From Thermoleophilia bacterium (GTDB taxonomy: Bacteria; Actinomycetota; Thermoleophilia; Gaiellales; SKUG01): DNA of 33,409 nt. Position 1 is the first letter of the stretch. Each line of letters opens with the position of its first letter. The notes beneath the pieces were generated by a model. That model was given only the letters and a program-made list of their open reading frames with translations, did no database searches and was not told the origin of the DNA. Where the stretch lies: positions 1 through 33,409 of the forward strand of contig JAGQUL010000069.1 of the NCBI GenBank assembly GCA_020438525.1, written 5' to 3'. Shown here piece after piece: positions 16,492-23,434 of this stretch. A program made the translations under genes and the position numbers.

Positions 16492-17769
16492 TCAGGACTC
16501 GCGCGGGATCGTGAACTCGAACCTCGCGCCACCGCCCGCGTGATTGCAGGCGCTGATCGTGCCGCCATGCTGGTCGACGATCGCGGCGACGATCGCAAGC
16601 CCCAGGCCGCTGCCGCCGTCGTGCGCTTCGGCGCCGCGCCGCCATGGCTCGAACAGCAGGTCGACGGTGTCGCTCGGGATTCCCGGACCGTCGTCGTCCA
16701 CCTGGAATGTCCAACCGGTCGTGGACTGCGTACATCGAACCGTGACTCGGGCGAACGCGTCGCTGCCGCGACCGATCGTGCCGTGCACGGCTGCGTTGTC
16801 GAACAGGTTGGCAAACACGCGCCGGATGCTCGCCTCGTGCGCGGTGATCGTCTTGGGAACGTCCTCGATCACGAGCACGATCCCGGGGATGTCGCGCGCC
16901 ACGTCGCGGAGCAGCGGCGTGAGCTGCAGCGTCGACACGGGTGGTCGCCGGTCGCCCGCCTGCGAGAGCTCGAGCACGCCCTGGATGGTCAGCTCTGCAC
17001 GCCATCCGAGCTCGTTGATGCGCTCCGCGTAGCCTCGCGCGGACCGTACGGACTTGGGGCCGGGGTCGTCGGATTCGAGCCGCTCCGCCGCGAGCGTTGC
17101 CAAGCCGCAGATCGACGTGAGCGGCGTGCGCAGGTCATGCGCGAGCGCGGCCTGGGATGCTCGCAGCGAGTAGGTCGCCCGGCGCGCCGTGTGGACCTGC
17201 TCGCGAAGCACCGCGACCAGCGGCCTGATCATCGCCACGACCAGTGTCATCACTGCCAGCGTGGTGAGCGAGGCCCACGGATCGCCCTGGTCGGGCAGGC
17301 CGTCGAGGAGTAGCTCGGCGGGTGCCAGCACGATCGCGTACAGTGCGACGAGTCCTGCCACGACGTCGCCGGTGTCGGCGTACATCGACAGCCAGACGAG
17401 CGGCGGGAGCGCCACGATCGCGGTGGCCGAACCGAATCCGCCCGCGCTCGCCGACCACAGCCACGATGCCAGCACCGTGACGATCGGCATCGAGGGCTCG
17501 AGCCATCGCGGCAATCGGGCCCACGGAATCACGTTCGCTGCGATGTTGGCGAGCACGATGATCGCAATCGCCGTGATGAACGTGTCGTGCGCCGCCGCCG
17601 GCGTGGCCTGCCACGACAGTGCGATCGCGATCGGGAACACGATCAGCATCATCCGTGCACGCACCGACTGGGAGTTGTCGCGATGCATCATCAGCTCGCG
17701 CTCGTACGGGCGAGGTGGTGGAGTGCGCCGCAGCTGCGGCGGTGCGACGTTGCTGCCGGCGTCGGTCAT
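16492..17769 (-). CDS. Membrane sensor histidine kinase (orphan)
   Basis: A 425-residue histidine kinase. Residues about 38-185 contain roughly five hydrophobic segments (for example MLIVFPIAIALSW, FITAIAIIVLANIAANVI, LAVMTLVVAMI) with no large extracytoplasmic loop, so it is probably an intramembrane-type sensor. The phospho-acceptor is His211 in ALAHDLRTPLTSICG. The ATPase domain has the N-box NLFDNAAVHG, G1 VDDDGPGIP and G2 GSGLGLAIV. No response regulator is adjacent. The ATG at 17769 lies 7 bases after a TAGGAT box and has no Shine-Dalgarno sequence, so it is likely leaderless. Confidence 0.93.
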   Translation of the reverse strand: MTDAGSNVAPPQLRRTPPPRPYERELMMHRDNSQSVRARMMLIVFPIAIALSWQATPAAAHDTFITAIAIIVLANIAANVIPWARLPRWLEPSMPIVTVLASWLWSASAGGFGSATAIVALPPLVWLSMYADTGDVVAGLVALYAIVLAPAELLLDGLPDQGDPWASLTTLAVMTLVVAMIRPLVAVLREQVHTARRATYSLRASQAALAHDLRTPLTSICGLATLAAERLESDDPGPKSVRSARGYAERINELGWRAELTIQGVLELSQAGDRRPPVSTLQLTPLLRDVARDIPGIVLVIEDVPKTITAHEASIRRVFANLFDNAAVHGTIGRGSDAFARVTVRCTQSTTGWTFQVDDDGPGIPSDTVDLLFEPWRRGAEAHDGGSGLGLAIVAAIVDQHGGTISACNHAGGGARFEFTIPRES

Positions 17770-17799
17770 TCCGGCGATCCTACGTGTCGAGCGGATCGA

Positions 17800-18933
17800 T
17801 CAGCGAATGATCAGGTCGGCACCGCGACAGTCGTCGCTGCGATTCGATGCGCTCGTGGCCCCGTCCTCGACGTCGATGCAGATCTCCTGGTCGAACAGCT
17901 CGATCCGGCCGTGGCCGTCGGAGAGGCTTCGGATCTGGTGCGACGACGTTGCCGGAATCGCGTTCACGCCGATCACCGCGAGCACGAACGACACGACGAG
18001 CGTCGCGCTCAGCACGGCCGCCGAACCGCTCCGCATGCCCCGGTGCGCGGGGCGTGTGAGCCACGCCAGCACGCGTTCGACCGCGAGCAGCATCGATACC
18101 GGGATCCATGCGAGGCACGTGAGCCAGAGGCCAACGAGCCAGGTGCTCGTGCCCTGGTCGAACAGGTCCATGAGCTCGCCGCCGTCGATGAACAGCCACG
18201 ACATGGCAAACGCCCATGCAGCGAGCAGCGTGAGGATCAGGATCAGCATCACCCATCGCACGACGTGACCGAGCACGAGTGCGAAGCGTCCGAGTCGCGA
18301 GCCCAGGCGCGTCAGCGCCGGGCCCGCATCGACCCGCGCGCGGGCACGCATCTCCTCGGCCGTGATCCCCGAGCCTCGCGCCTCCGCGCGCTGCTCCGCG
18401 GTGACCGCCTCCGGCACGAGCAGCCACATCGCCACGTACACGAGCAGCATCGCGCCGCTGGTCAGCAGCGTGAGCACCACGAACAGCACGCGCACGACGG
18501 TCACGTCCACGTTCAGGTACGCGCCGAGCCCAGCGCACACGCCGCCGAGCTTTGCGTCCTCGCGATCGGTGAGGCGGTAGAGGCGTCGGTCGCGGAGCGG
18601 CACGTCGGTTCGGGGCAGCTGGGTGGTCGTCGCGCCTTCATCGCCGGCCGCCGCCTGCTGGTCGTCTGCCGCGTCGGTCGCCGGCTCGACCGTGCCGAGC
18701 GCCGCGAGGATCTCGTCGACCTGCTGCGCCGAGACGACGTCGCGCTCGCCGGGCGCTGCAGTGGCGGCGCGGTCGGCGATCGCGCGCTCGAAGTCGAGCA
18801 GGATCTCGTCGCGGTCGGGGTCTGCGGCCAGCCGGGTACGGGCGTCGTCGAGCCACGCGGCGAGCGCATCTGCGCCGGCCTCGTCGACATGCCAGGCTCG
18901 TCCGGCGAGGTTCACGATGGTGACGCGGTTCAT
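17800..18933 (-). CDS. PspC-domain membrane protein with N-terminal HAAS-like module
   Basis: A 377-residue protein. Residues 1-85 (NRVTIVNLAGRAWHVDEAGA ... DEILLDFERAIADR ... QQVDEILAALG) match the soluble N-terminal module best known from Bacteroidota PspC proteins. Residues 116-176 are the PspC domain (RLYRLTDREDAKLGGVCAGL followed by GAYLNVDVTVVRVLF), ending in a transmembrane helix. Further hydrophobic segments follow at about 215-245, 265-290 and 305-330, then a polar C-terminus with two Cys (EICIDVEDG, DDCRGAD). PspC proteins sense or relieve envelope stress. The ATG overlaps the stop of padR (ATGA); GGGAG lies 8 bases upstream within padR. Confidence 0.9.
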   Translation of the reverse strand: MNRVTIVNLAGRAWHVDEAGADALAAWLDDARTRLAADPDRDEILLDFERAIADRAATAAPGERDVVSAQQVDEILAALGTVEPATDAADDQQAAAGDEGATTTQLPRTDVPLRDRRLYRLTDREDAKLGGVCAGLGAYLNVDVTVVRVLFVVLTLLTSGAMLLVYVAMWLLVPEAVTAEQRAEARGSGITAEEMRARARVDAGPALTRLGSRLGRFALVLGHVVRWVMLILILTLLAAWAFAMSWLFIDGGELMDLFDQGTSTWLVGLWLTCLAWIPVSMLLAVERVLAWLTRPAHRGMRSGSAAVLSATLVVSFVLAVIGVNAIPATSSHQIRSLSDGHGRIELFDQEICIDVEDGATSASNRSDDCRGADLIIR

Positions 18934-19259
18934 CGGGGGGCTCCCAACGCTTCGAGGGTGGTGTCGAGCTCGCGCCAGTACTCGGCGAGCTGCGTGCGAC
19001 GCGCTGCGCCGGCTTCGGTCAGGTGGTGGTACTTGCGAGGTGGGCCGGAGTCGGACTCCTCCCACTCGTGCTCGAGCAGGCCGTCGCGACGCAGCTTCCC
19101 GAGCAGGGGGTACAGCGTTCCCTCCTGCGTGGCGAACGGGGTCGACGACAGGCGCTCCAGGATCTCCGCGGCGTAGAGGCGCCCCGGCTGCAGCACGGTG
19201 AGCACGGCGAGCTCGAGGAGGCCCCGGCGGATGCGTGTGAAGGGATCGGGTTCAGTCAT
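18930..19259 (-). CDS. PadR family transcriptional regulator
   Basis: A 109-residue winged-helix repressor. The family pattern is clear: RRGLLELAVLTVLQPGRLYA, AAEILERLSSTPFATQEGTL, YPLLGKLRRDGLLEHEW (EGTLYPLL/LxxLxxxGLL core), SGPPRKYHHLTEAG (wing, Tyr-His), then a C-terminal dimerisation helix. The length is typical of the short PadR-s2 subfamily. It is the first gene of the padR-pspC operon, translationally coupled to pspC by ATGA. It probably autoregulates through the palindrome in its promoter. ATG 19259 is chosen because the -10 box lies 10 bases upstream. Confidence 0.95.
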   Translation of the reverse strand: MTEPDPFTRIRRGLLELAVLTVLQPGRLYAAEILERLSSTPFATQEGTLYPLLGKLRRDGLLEHEWEESDSGPPRKYHHLTEAGAARRTQLAEYWRELDTTLEALGAPR

Positions 19260-19264
19260 TGCAG

Positions 19265-19298
19265 GTACCTTTATATCACAAGGTACTGGCTCGTGCAA
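19265..19298 (-). promoter_or_regulatory. padR-pspC promoter with embedded PadR operator palindrome
   Basis: Reading the minus strand, TTGCAC (19298-19293) and TATAAA (19275-19270) are separated by 17 bases. A perfect inverted repeat, GTACCTT-N8-AAGGTAC (19265-19286), covers the -10 box, as expected for a repressor site. The predicted transcript begins only a few bases before the ATG. Confidence 0.72.
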
Positions 19299-19318
19299 CT
19301 CGCGGGGATCCGATGGGG

Positions 19319-19348
19319 TGGACGCGCCTCGCGCCACGCTGCTACGAT
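19319..19348 (+). promoter_or_regulatory. Probable tRNA-Val promoter
   Basis: TACGAT at 19343-19348 is preceded by TGC, giving an extended -10 (TGCTACGAT). TGGACG at 19319-19324 is an 18-base-spaced -35 with 4 of 6 consensus positions. The tRNA starts about 37 bases after the predicted transcription start. Confidence 0.45.
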
Positions 19349-19391
19349 GTGCAGCGCCTTGCCGGTCCCCAACCCGCCGGCGAGGCCGTTT

Positions 19392-19463
19392 GCGCGATTA
19401 GCTCAGTGGGAGAGCACCGCCTTGACATGGCGGGGGTCGCTGGTTCAATCCCAGCATCGCGCA
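19392..19463 (+). tRNA. tRNA-Val (anticodon GAC)
   Basis: A complete cloverleaf of 72 bases: acceptor GCGCGAT pairing with ATCGCGC, D arm GCTC/GAGC, anticodon stem CCGCC/GGCGG with loop TTGACAT (anticodon GAC), a five-base variable loop, and T arm GCTGG-TTCAATC-CCAGC. The discriminator is A and CCA is not encoded. A promoter-like element lies upstream and a terminator directly downstream. Confidence 0.97.
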
Positions 19464-19465
19464 CT
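19436..19465 (+). repeat. attachment-site-like repeat, left copy (tRNA-Val 3' end)
   Basis: The 30 bases from the variable loop through the T arm and acceptor 3' strand, plus two bases beyond the tRNA, recur in the same orientation at 21575-21604 with one mismatch (T19445 versus C21584). This is the usual location of att cores for tRNA-targeting integrases. Confidence 0.7.
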
Positions 19466-19467
19466 AC

Positions 19468-19497
19468 GGAAAAGGCCTCCAGACGGAGGCCTTTTCC
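19468..19497 (+). terminator. Rho-independent terminator after tRNA-Val
   Basis: GGAAAAGGCCTCC (19468-19480) pairs perfectly with GGAGGCCTTTTCC (19485-19497) around an AGAC loop: 13 base pairs with the T-run inside the 3' arm. It starts 5 bases after the tRNA. Confidence 0.82.
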
Positions 19498-19696
19498 CGT
19501 CTGTACGGCAGTGACCTTTTCCTGAGAGTGGTCACACCATGGGCACCATCGGTTCACTTCTTCACGCCGCGCGGCCGCGGTTGCAGCCGCGACGCTGAGC
19601 TCGCCACGCGGGCCACGTGAGAGGAGATGGGATCGACTTCGGCAGGCCGTGGATCCCGTAGAGACGTGCGGGGCTGCTGATGCGTAGGCTGTTGGC

Positions 19697-20101
19697 ATGG
19701 TCCCGGTACATCCATTCGAGCGGCTCGTACAGCTACGCAGTGAGTTGGAGCGTGTGTGGGATGCGCGGACGAGCACGGACCCGGATGGTTGGTGTCCCGG
19801 AAACCCGGCACGCGGACAATGTACGGTGGCGGTGCTGCTGGTCCAGGACGAGTTCGGGGGGCGTATCTTGCGTGGCCTCGTTGGAGGCTTGTCGCATTTC
19901 TGGAACGAGCTTCCGGATGGACGCGAGGTTGACCTGACCCGCGACCAGTTCGGTGTCTGGTCGGTGGATGATGTCGAGGAGCGCACTCGCGAATACGTAC
20001 TCGCGACCACTCGCGAAGACGGTGTCATCACCTGTGACCGCTACGCCGAAGTCGTCGGCCGTCTCGTCGCCTTGCGGTCGGAACGGGTGTCGGTGACCTG
20101 A
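19697..20101 (+). CDS. YunG-like protein
   Basis: A 134-residue protein resembling the YunG family of small proteins of unknown function. The centre is diagnostic: GQCTVAVLLVQDEFGGRILRG, then GLSHFWNELPDG, then REVDLTRDQFG. The ordered Cys (QC), His (SH) and Asp (VDLT) recall the catalytic triad of papain-like or NlpC-like folds; that enzymatic role is inference. ATG 19697 lies 6 bases after TAGGCT with no Shine-Dalgarno sequence, suggesting a leaderless mRNA. It sits between the two tRNA-Val repeat copies, convergent with the ATPase gene. Confidence 0.8.
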   Translation: MVPVHPFERLVQLRSELERVWDARTSTDPDGWCPGNPARGQCTVAVLLVQDEFGGRILRGLVGGLSHFWNELPDGREVDLTRDQFGVWSVDDVEERTREYVLATTREDGVITCDRYAEVVGRLVALRSERVSVT

Positions 20102-20132
20102 GCGGAAACCGGTTCGACCCCGTGCTGACACA

Positions 20133-21434
20133 TCATGCCCGGGACACCCAAGGGCCGATCGCGTACAACGGCACGTTGATCATGTCCTGCTGGGCACGGT
20201 AGTCGGACAGCGAGAATCGCAGCGCCTGGTCGGGACCGAAGCGGTCGATGTAGCTGCGCAGGCTCTTGGAGCGGAGGTTCTCCTCGGCCTTCACTTCGAT
20301 CGGGACGAGGTTGCCTGATCGCTCGATGGCGAAGTCGACCTCGGCCGTGGGTTTCTCGGGGGTCCAGTACATCGGGGCCTCGTCCCGTGCTGCGACGACC
20401 TGCTGGAGCACGTACTGCTCGGTGAGTGCGCCCTTGAACTCCTCGAAGACGGCGGAGCCTCCCAGCAGCGCCGATGCGTCCAGTCCGGAGAGGGCGCCGA
20501 GCAGTCCGACGTCGTGCAGGTACAGTTTGAAGATCCGTGCGTCCTCGTAAGTCCTCGCCGGGTGCGCCGGCTTGGTGAAGCGTGTCACCCGATGAACGAG
20601 CCCGGCATCGACGAGCCATTGGATCGCATCTTCGAACTGGCGAGCACGCCCACCCTCGCGAACGCGACCGAAGACGAAGCGCCGTTGCTCGCGGGCGAGC
20701 TGTGCGGGAAGCGAATCCCAGACCTGCGCGATGCGTCGGCTCGTCCCGGCGTCCGCGTACTTGGCGAAGTCGGCCTGGTACCCGCGCAGGATCTCGAGGT
20801 GCACCGAGCGAACGTCGTCGAGCGACCCACCATCCGCGTGACATGCGACGGCCTCGGGCATCCCGCCGACGAACAGGTACTGCCGCAGCAGCTCGACGAG
20901 TCGATCGCGGAACGAACCGATCATGGCCCAGTCCTGCTGCGGCACGAGTTCGGCGAGCGGCGCTTCGCCAAGGCCGCGAAGGAACTCGTCGAAATCCATC
21001 GGGTGGAGATCGAGGAAGTTGACCTTGCCAACCGGAAAGGAGCCGTCGTCTCCAACCGCAACTCCGAGCAGCGAACCGGCGGCGGCAAGATGGATGTCGG
21101 GTCGCTGCTCCGCGAAGTACTTGAGCGACGTCACTGCCGCCGGCACATCCTGGATCTCGTCGATGACGACCAGCGTCGTGGCGGGATCGATCGTAGACCT
21201 CGACGCGATCTCGAGCCCGCGCAGGATCCGATCGGGATCGAGGTCGCCGTCGAAGATCGCGGCGACTGATCGGTCTCGCTGGCAATTGACGGCGACCACG
21301 CGCTCGTACGAGGTGCGCCCGAACTCCTCCAGAAGCCAGGTCTTGCCGACCTGACGCGCGCCACGCACGACGAGTGGCTTGCGCCCGGGAGCGTCTTTCC
21401 AGCGCCGGAGCTTGTCGATGGCGTTCCGTCTCAT
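20133..21434 (-). CDS. AAA+ ATPase with C-terminal DUF4143 domain
   Basis: A 433-residue protein of the widespread AAA_14/DUF4143 family. The N-terminal ATPase has Walker A VVRGARQVGKTWLLEEFG and Walker B TLVVIDEIQDVP, followed by a sensor-like HLAAAGSLLGVA. The C-terminal DUF4143 domain includes the nuclease-like core AEVDFAIERSGNLVPIEVKAE (D...E-x-K, as in PD-(D/E)xK folds). These genes are often transferred singly and their role is not established. ATG 21434 follows an extended -10-like TGCTACGAT by 6 bases, so the upstream in-frame GTG-type extension is unlikely. Two palindromes lie upstream. Confidence 0.95.
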   Translation of the reverse strand: MRRNAIDKLRRWKDAPGRKPLVVRGARQVGKTWLLEEFGRTSYERVVAVNCQRDRSVAAIFDGDLDPDRILRGLEIASRSTIDPATTLVVIDEIQDVPAAVTSLKYFAEQRPDIHLAAAGSLLGVAVGDDGSFPVGKVNFLDLHPMDFDEFLRGLGEAPLAELVPQQDWAMIGSFRDRLVELLRQYLFVGGMPEAVACHADGGSLDDVRSVHLEILRGYQADFAKYADAGTSRRIAQVWDSLPAQLAREQRRFVFGRVREGGRARQFEDAIQWLVDAGLVHRVTRFTKPAHPARTYEDARIFKLYLHDVGLLGALSGLDASALLGGSAVFEEFKGALTEQYVLQQVVAARDEAPMYWTPEKPTAEVDFAIERSGNLVPIEVKAEENLRSKSLRSYIDRFGPDQALRFSLSDYRAQQDMINVPLYAIGPWVSRA

Positions 21435-21440
21435 GCTTCC

Positions 21441-21497
21441 ATCGTAGCACATTGTTCCGCGGAAAAGTTGTCAATCGTCGCACGTTATTCCGTGGAA
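21441..21497 (-). promoter_or_regulatory. Promoter of the DUF4143 ATPase with paired palindromic operators
   Basis: TTCCGCGGAA (21455-21464, perfect palindrome) and TTCCGTGGAA (21488-21497) are related sites, each continuing toward TGTTCC/GGAACA, with centres 33 bases apart (about three helical turns). On the minus strand an extended -10, TGCTACGAT (21449-21441), ends 6 bases from the ATG. A TTGACA lies at 21474-21469, but its 22-base spacing is too long for a standard -35. The first palindrome sits where a bound repressor would block the promoter. Confidence 0.6.
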
Positions 21498-21574
21498 CAA
21501 TCGTCACCGGATTCGCGAAGCACTGTGGATCTCAAGCCCGCTCGCAGGTTCGAATCAGGGCCCGCGTGATGCGT

Positions 21575-21604
21575 GTCGCTGGTCCAATCCCAGCATCGCG
21601 CACT
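21575..21604 (+). repeat. attachment-site-like repeat, right copy (tRNA-Val 3' fragment)
   Basis: This copies the 3' 30 bases of the tRNA-Val region (29/30 identical to 19436-19465). No 5' tRNA half precedes it; the upstream bases diverge at once. It is followed by a hairpin (GAAGGCC 21606-21612 with GGCCTTC 21626-21632), which echoes the terminator behind the intact tRNA but differs in sequence. Confidence 0.75.
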
Positions 21605-21641
21605 GGAAGGCCTCCGCATCGCGAGGGCCTTCGTCGTCAGT

Positions 21642-21846
21642 GGTCGCGCGTGCGCTCGCGCCGAGTGCGTTCCACAGCGGGAATCGCCACCACTTCATTC
21701 GCGATACGCTTGCGAGCCAGGCGCCCGCCACACGCAGGCCGGCAGACCAGCGCGCCAGGAACACCGCCTTGCCGCCGTGCCGCTCGAAGAATTCCTCTCC
21801 CGCACCGAGGCGAAACGAGTGCCCCGAAACGACCGGGTCCGGTCGT
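21642..21846 (-). pseudogene. Fragment of a DedA-family (SNARE-associated) membrane protein
   Basis: Translating the minus strand gives FFERHGGKAVFLARWSAGLR followed by VAGAWLASVSRMKWWRFPLW and NALGA. This is the characteristic DedA signature (a R-F/W-x-P/A-G-x-R segment, then an AG...SRM...F..WN..GA segment). Only about 60-65 residues survive of a roughly 200-residue protein, with no start codon context; the end toward 21642 runs straight into the hairpin and tRNA fragment. It is a relic cut off at the island boundary. The rest of the 21435-21887 gap holds only the operators, tRNA fragment and hairpin. Confidence 0.62.
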
Positions 21847-21887
21847 GAGGCTCGACCGTCGTCGCGCCGGGAGATTGCCGGGTCGTC

Positions 21888-23369
21888 CTACCAGTCGCCG
21901 ACGCGGTAGTCCTTGAGGAACACGCCGTGCAGGTCCTCGCCGGCCTCGCCACGCACGATCGGGTCGTACACGCGCGCGGCGCCGTCGACGAGGTCGAGCG
22001 GCGCATGGAACCCGTCAGCCGCGAGTCGCAGCTTGTCGGGATGCGGGCGCTCGTCGGTGATCCAGCCGGTATCGACCGCGGTCATGAGGATCCGGTCGGA
22101 CTCGAACAACTCCTGCGCGCTGGTTCGGGTCAGCATGTTGAGCGCGGCCTTCGCCATGTTCGTGTGCGGGTGACCTGCGCCCTTGTAGCCGCGTCCGAAC
22201 ACGCCCTCCATCGCGGAGACGTTCACTACGTAGCTGCGCTCGCTCGGCGCCGCCTTCGCGGCCGCGGCCAGCTGTGGACGCAGCCGGCTCAGCAGGATGA
22301 ACGGTGCGGTCTGGTTGCACAGCTGCACCTCGAGCAGCTCGATCGGGTCGACCTCTTCCACGGTCTGCACCCAGCTGTTGGCGTCGACCACGTCGGGCAC
22401 GAGCCCGCCGGCATCGATCGCGCGCCCCTGATCGACCAGGTCGAACGTCGCCGACCGCGCCGTGGTCGCCAGCTGCGCGAGCGCGTGCGGGGTGGGCGCC
22501 CAGTGTGCGACCGCACCCGCGGCATCCTCGCTCGCGCCGGGCAGCATCAGGCCGTCGTCGCGCTGGAACGTCACCAGCTCGGGCCGCGTGCCTGCAGGCA
22601 GCGGCTCGCGCTCGGCCGCCACGAGCGGTGCATACGCCTGCGGCGTTCGACGCACGGTCTGTGCGGCGTTGTTCACGATGATGTCGAGCGGGCCCAGCGC
22701 CGCCACGTCGTCGGCGAGTGCCACGACCTGTGCCGGGTCGCGCAGGTCGAGACCGACGACCCGCAGGCGGTCGATCCAGTCGGCGCTGTCGTCGACCTGC
22801 ATGAACCGCCGCGCCGCGTCGTTCGGGAACCGCGTGGTGATCGTGAGGTGTGCGCCGTCGCGCAGCAGGCGCAGCGCGATGTACATCCCGATCTTCGCGC
22901 GCCCGCCCGTGAGCAGTGCTCGACGACCGGTCAGGTCGCAGCGTGCATCGCGCTTGCCGTGGCTGAACGCCGCGCACGCCGGACACAGCTGGTGGTAGAA
23001 GGCGTCGACCTGCGTGTAGCGCTCCTTGCACATGTAGCAGCCACGCGGCTGCTTGAGGTGCCCGGCGATTGCGCCCGGGGCGGAGGAGACCAGCGGGATG
23101 CCCGCGGTCTCGTCGTCGATCCTGCCGGGGGCGCCGGTTGCGGTGAGCTCGGTCACCGCCGTGTCGTGTGCGAGCACCTCGGCGCGCTTCTCGGCGCGTC
23201 GTCGCTCCTTCACCGTCTTGTAGACGCCGGCGACGAGGTGCCGCAGCTCGACGTAGTCGGGATGGTCGACGGGAAGGGCCTCGACCTCGGCGATCAGCTC
23301 GCGCAGCCCGCGCATGCGCGCAGGCGCAATTCGCTCGTGGTGTTCGGTGGTGGTCGGGCCGGCCGTCAT
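21888..23369 (-). CDS. SDR-family oxidoreductase with N-terminal zinc ribbon
   Basis: A 493-residue protein of a distinctive, conserved subgroup of short-chain dehydrogenases. Residues 1-105 are charged and helical. Residues 108-140 form a CxxC...CxxC ribbon (GCYMCKERYTQVDAFYHQLC, PAC). The Rossmann domain begins with RALLTGGRAKIGMYIALRLL (a TGGRAKIG variant of TGxxxGIG) and includes DIIVNNAAQTVRR, VVNVSAMEG and an active-site-like region KGAGHPHTNMAKAALNM, where His-x-N-x-x-K replaces the usual Tyr-x-x-x-Lys. Substrate unknown; NAD(P) use is inferred. The ATG follows a TAGACT box by 9 bases. Confidence 0.92.
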   Translation of the reverse strand: MTAGPTTTEHHERIAPARMRGLRELIAEVEALPVDHPDYVELRHLVAGVYKTVKERRRAEKRAEVLAHDTAVTELTATGAPGRIDDETAGIPLVSSAPGAIAGHLKQPRGCYMCKERYTQVDAFYHQLCPACAAFSHGKRDARCDLTGRRALLTGGRAKIGMYIALRLLRDGAHLTITTRFPNDAARRFMQVDDSADWIDRLRVVGLDLRDPAQVVALADDVAALGPLDIIVNNAAQTVRRTPQAYAPLVAAEREPLPAGTRPELVTFQRDDGLMLPGASEDAAGAVAHWAPTPHALAQLATTARSATFDLVDQGRAIDAGGLVPDVVDANSWVQTVEEVDPIELLEVQLCNQTAPFILLSRLRPQLAAAAKAAPSERSYVVNVSAMEGVFGRGYKGAGHPHTNMAKAALNMLTRTSAQELFESDRILMTAVDTGWITDERPHPDKLRLAADGFHAPLDLVDGAARVYDPIVRGEAGEDLHGVFLKDYRVGDW

Positions 23370-23378
23370 CGTCCGCGG

Positions 23379-23384
23379 AGTCTA
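23379..23384 (-). promoter_or_regulatory. -10-like box (TAGACT) before the SDR gene
   Basis: On the minus strand TAGACT ends 9 bases before the ATG at 23369, with no clear ribosome-binding site between. It fits the leaderless or near-leaderless pattern seen for several genes in the window. Confidence 0.38.
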
Positions 23385-23434
23385 TCGGCCCGCGGCCGTC
23401 GACCCGGCGGTCGACGTCGACCAGCGCGCGGCGC

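Larger units (their letters stand above)
19466..21604. mobile_element. Putative 2.1-kb tRNA-Val-associated island without integrase
   Basis: The interval is bounded by the two 30-base tRNA-Val 3'-end copies. It holds the tRNA terminator, a YunG-like gene and a DUF4143 ATPase gene with two palindromic operators. No integrase, transposase or excisionase frame is visible, so it would be a remnant, a satellite mobilised in trans, or the product of a local duplication. The flanks are disturbed: a DedA-family gene fragment lies just outside the right copy. Confidence 0.5.

Noticed and set aside
21530..21572. A second tRNA-like relic (CTCAAG, then GGTTCGAATC) just upstream of the tRNA-Val fragment
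   Set aside because: The T-loop word is present but the T stem does not pair and no acceptor stem can be built, so it is too degenerate to call.
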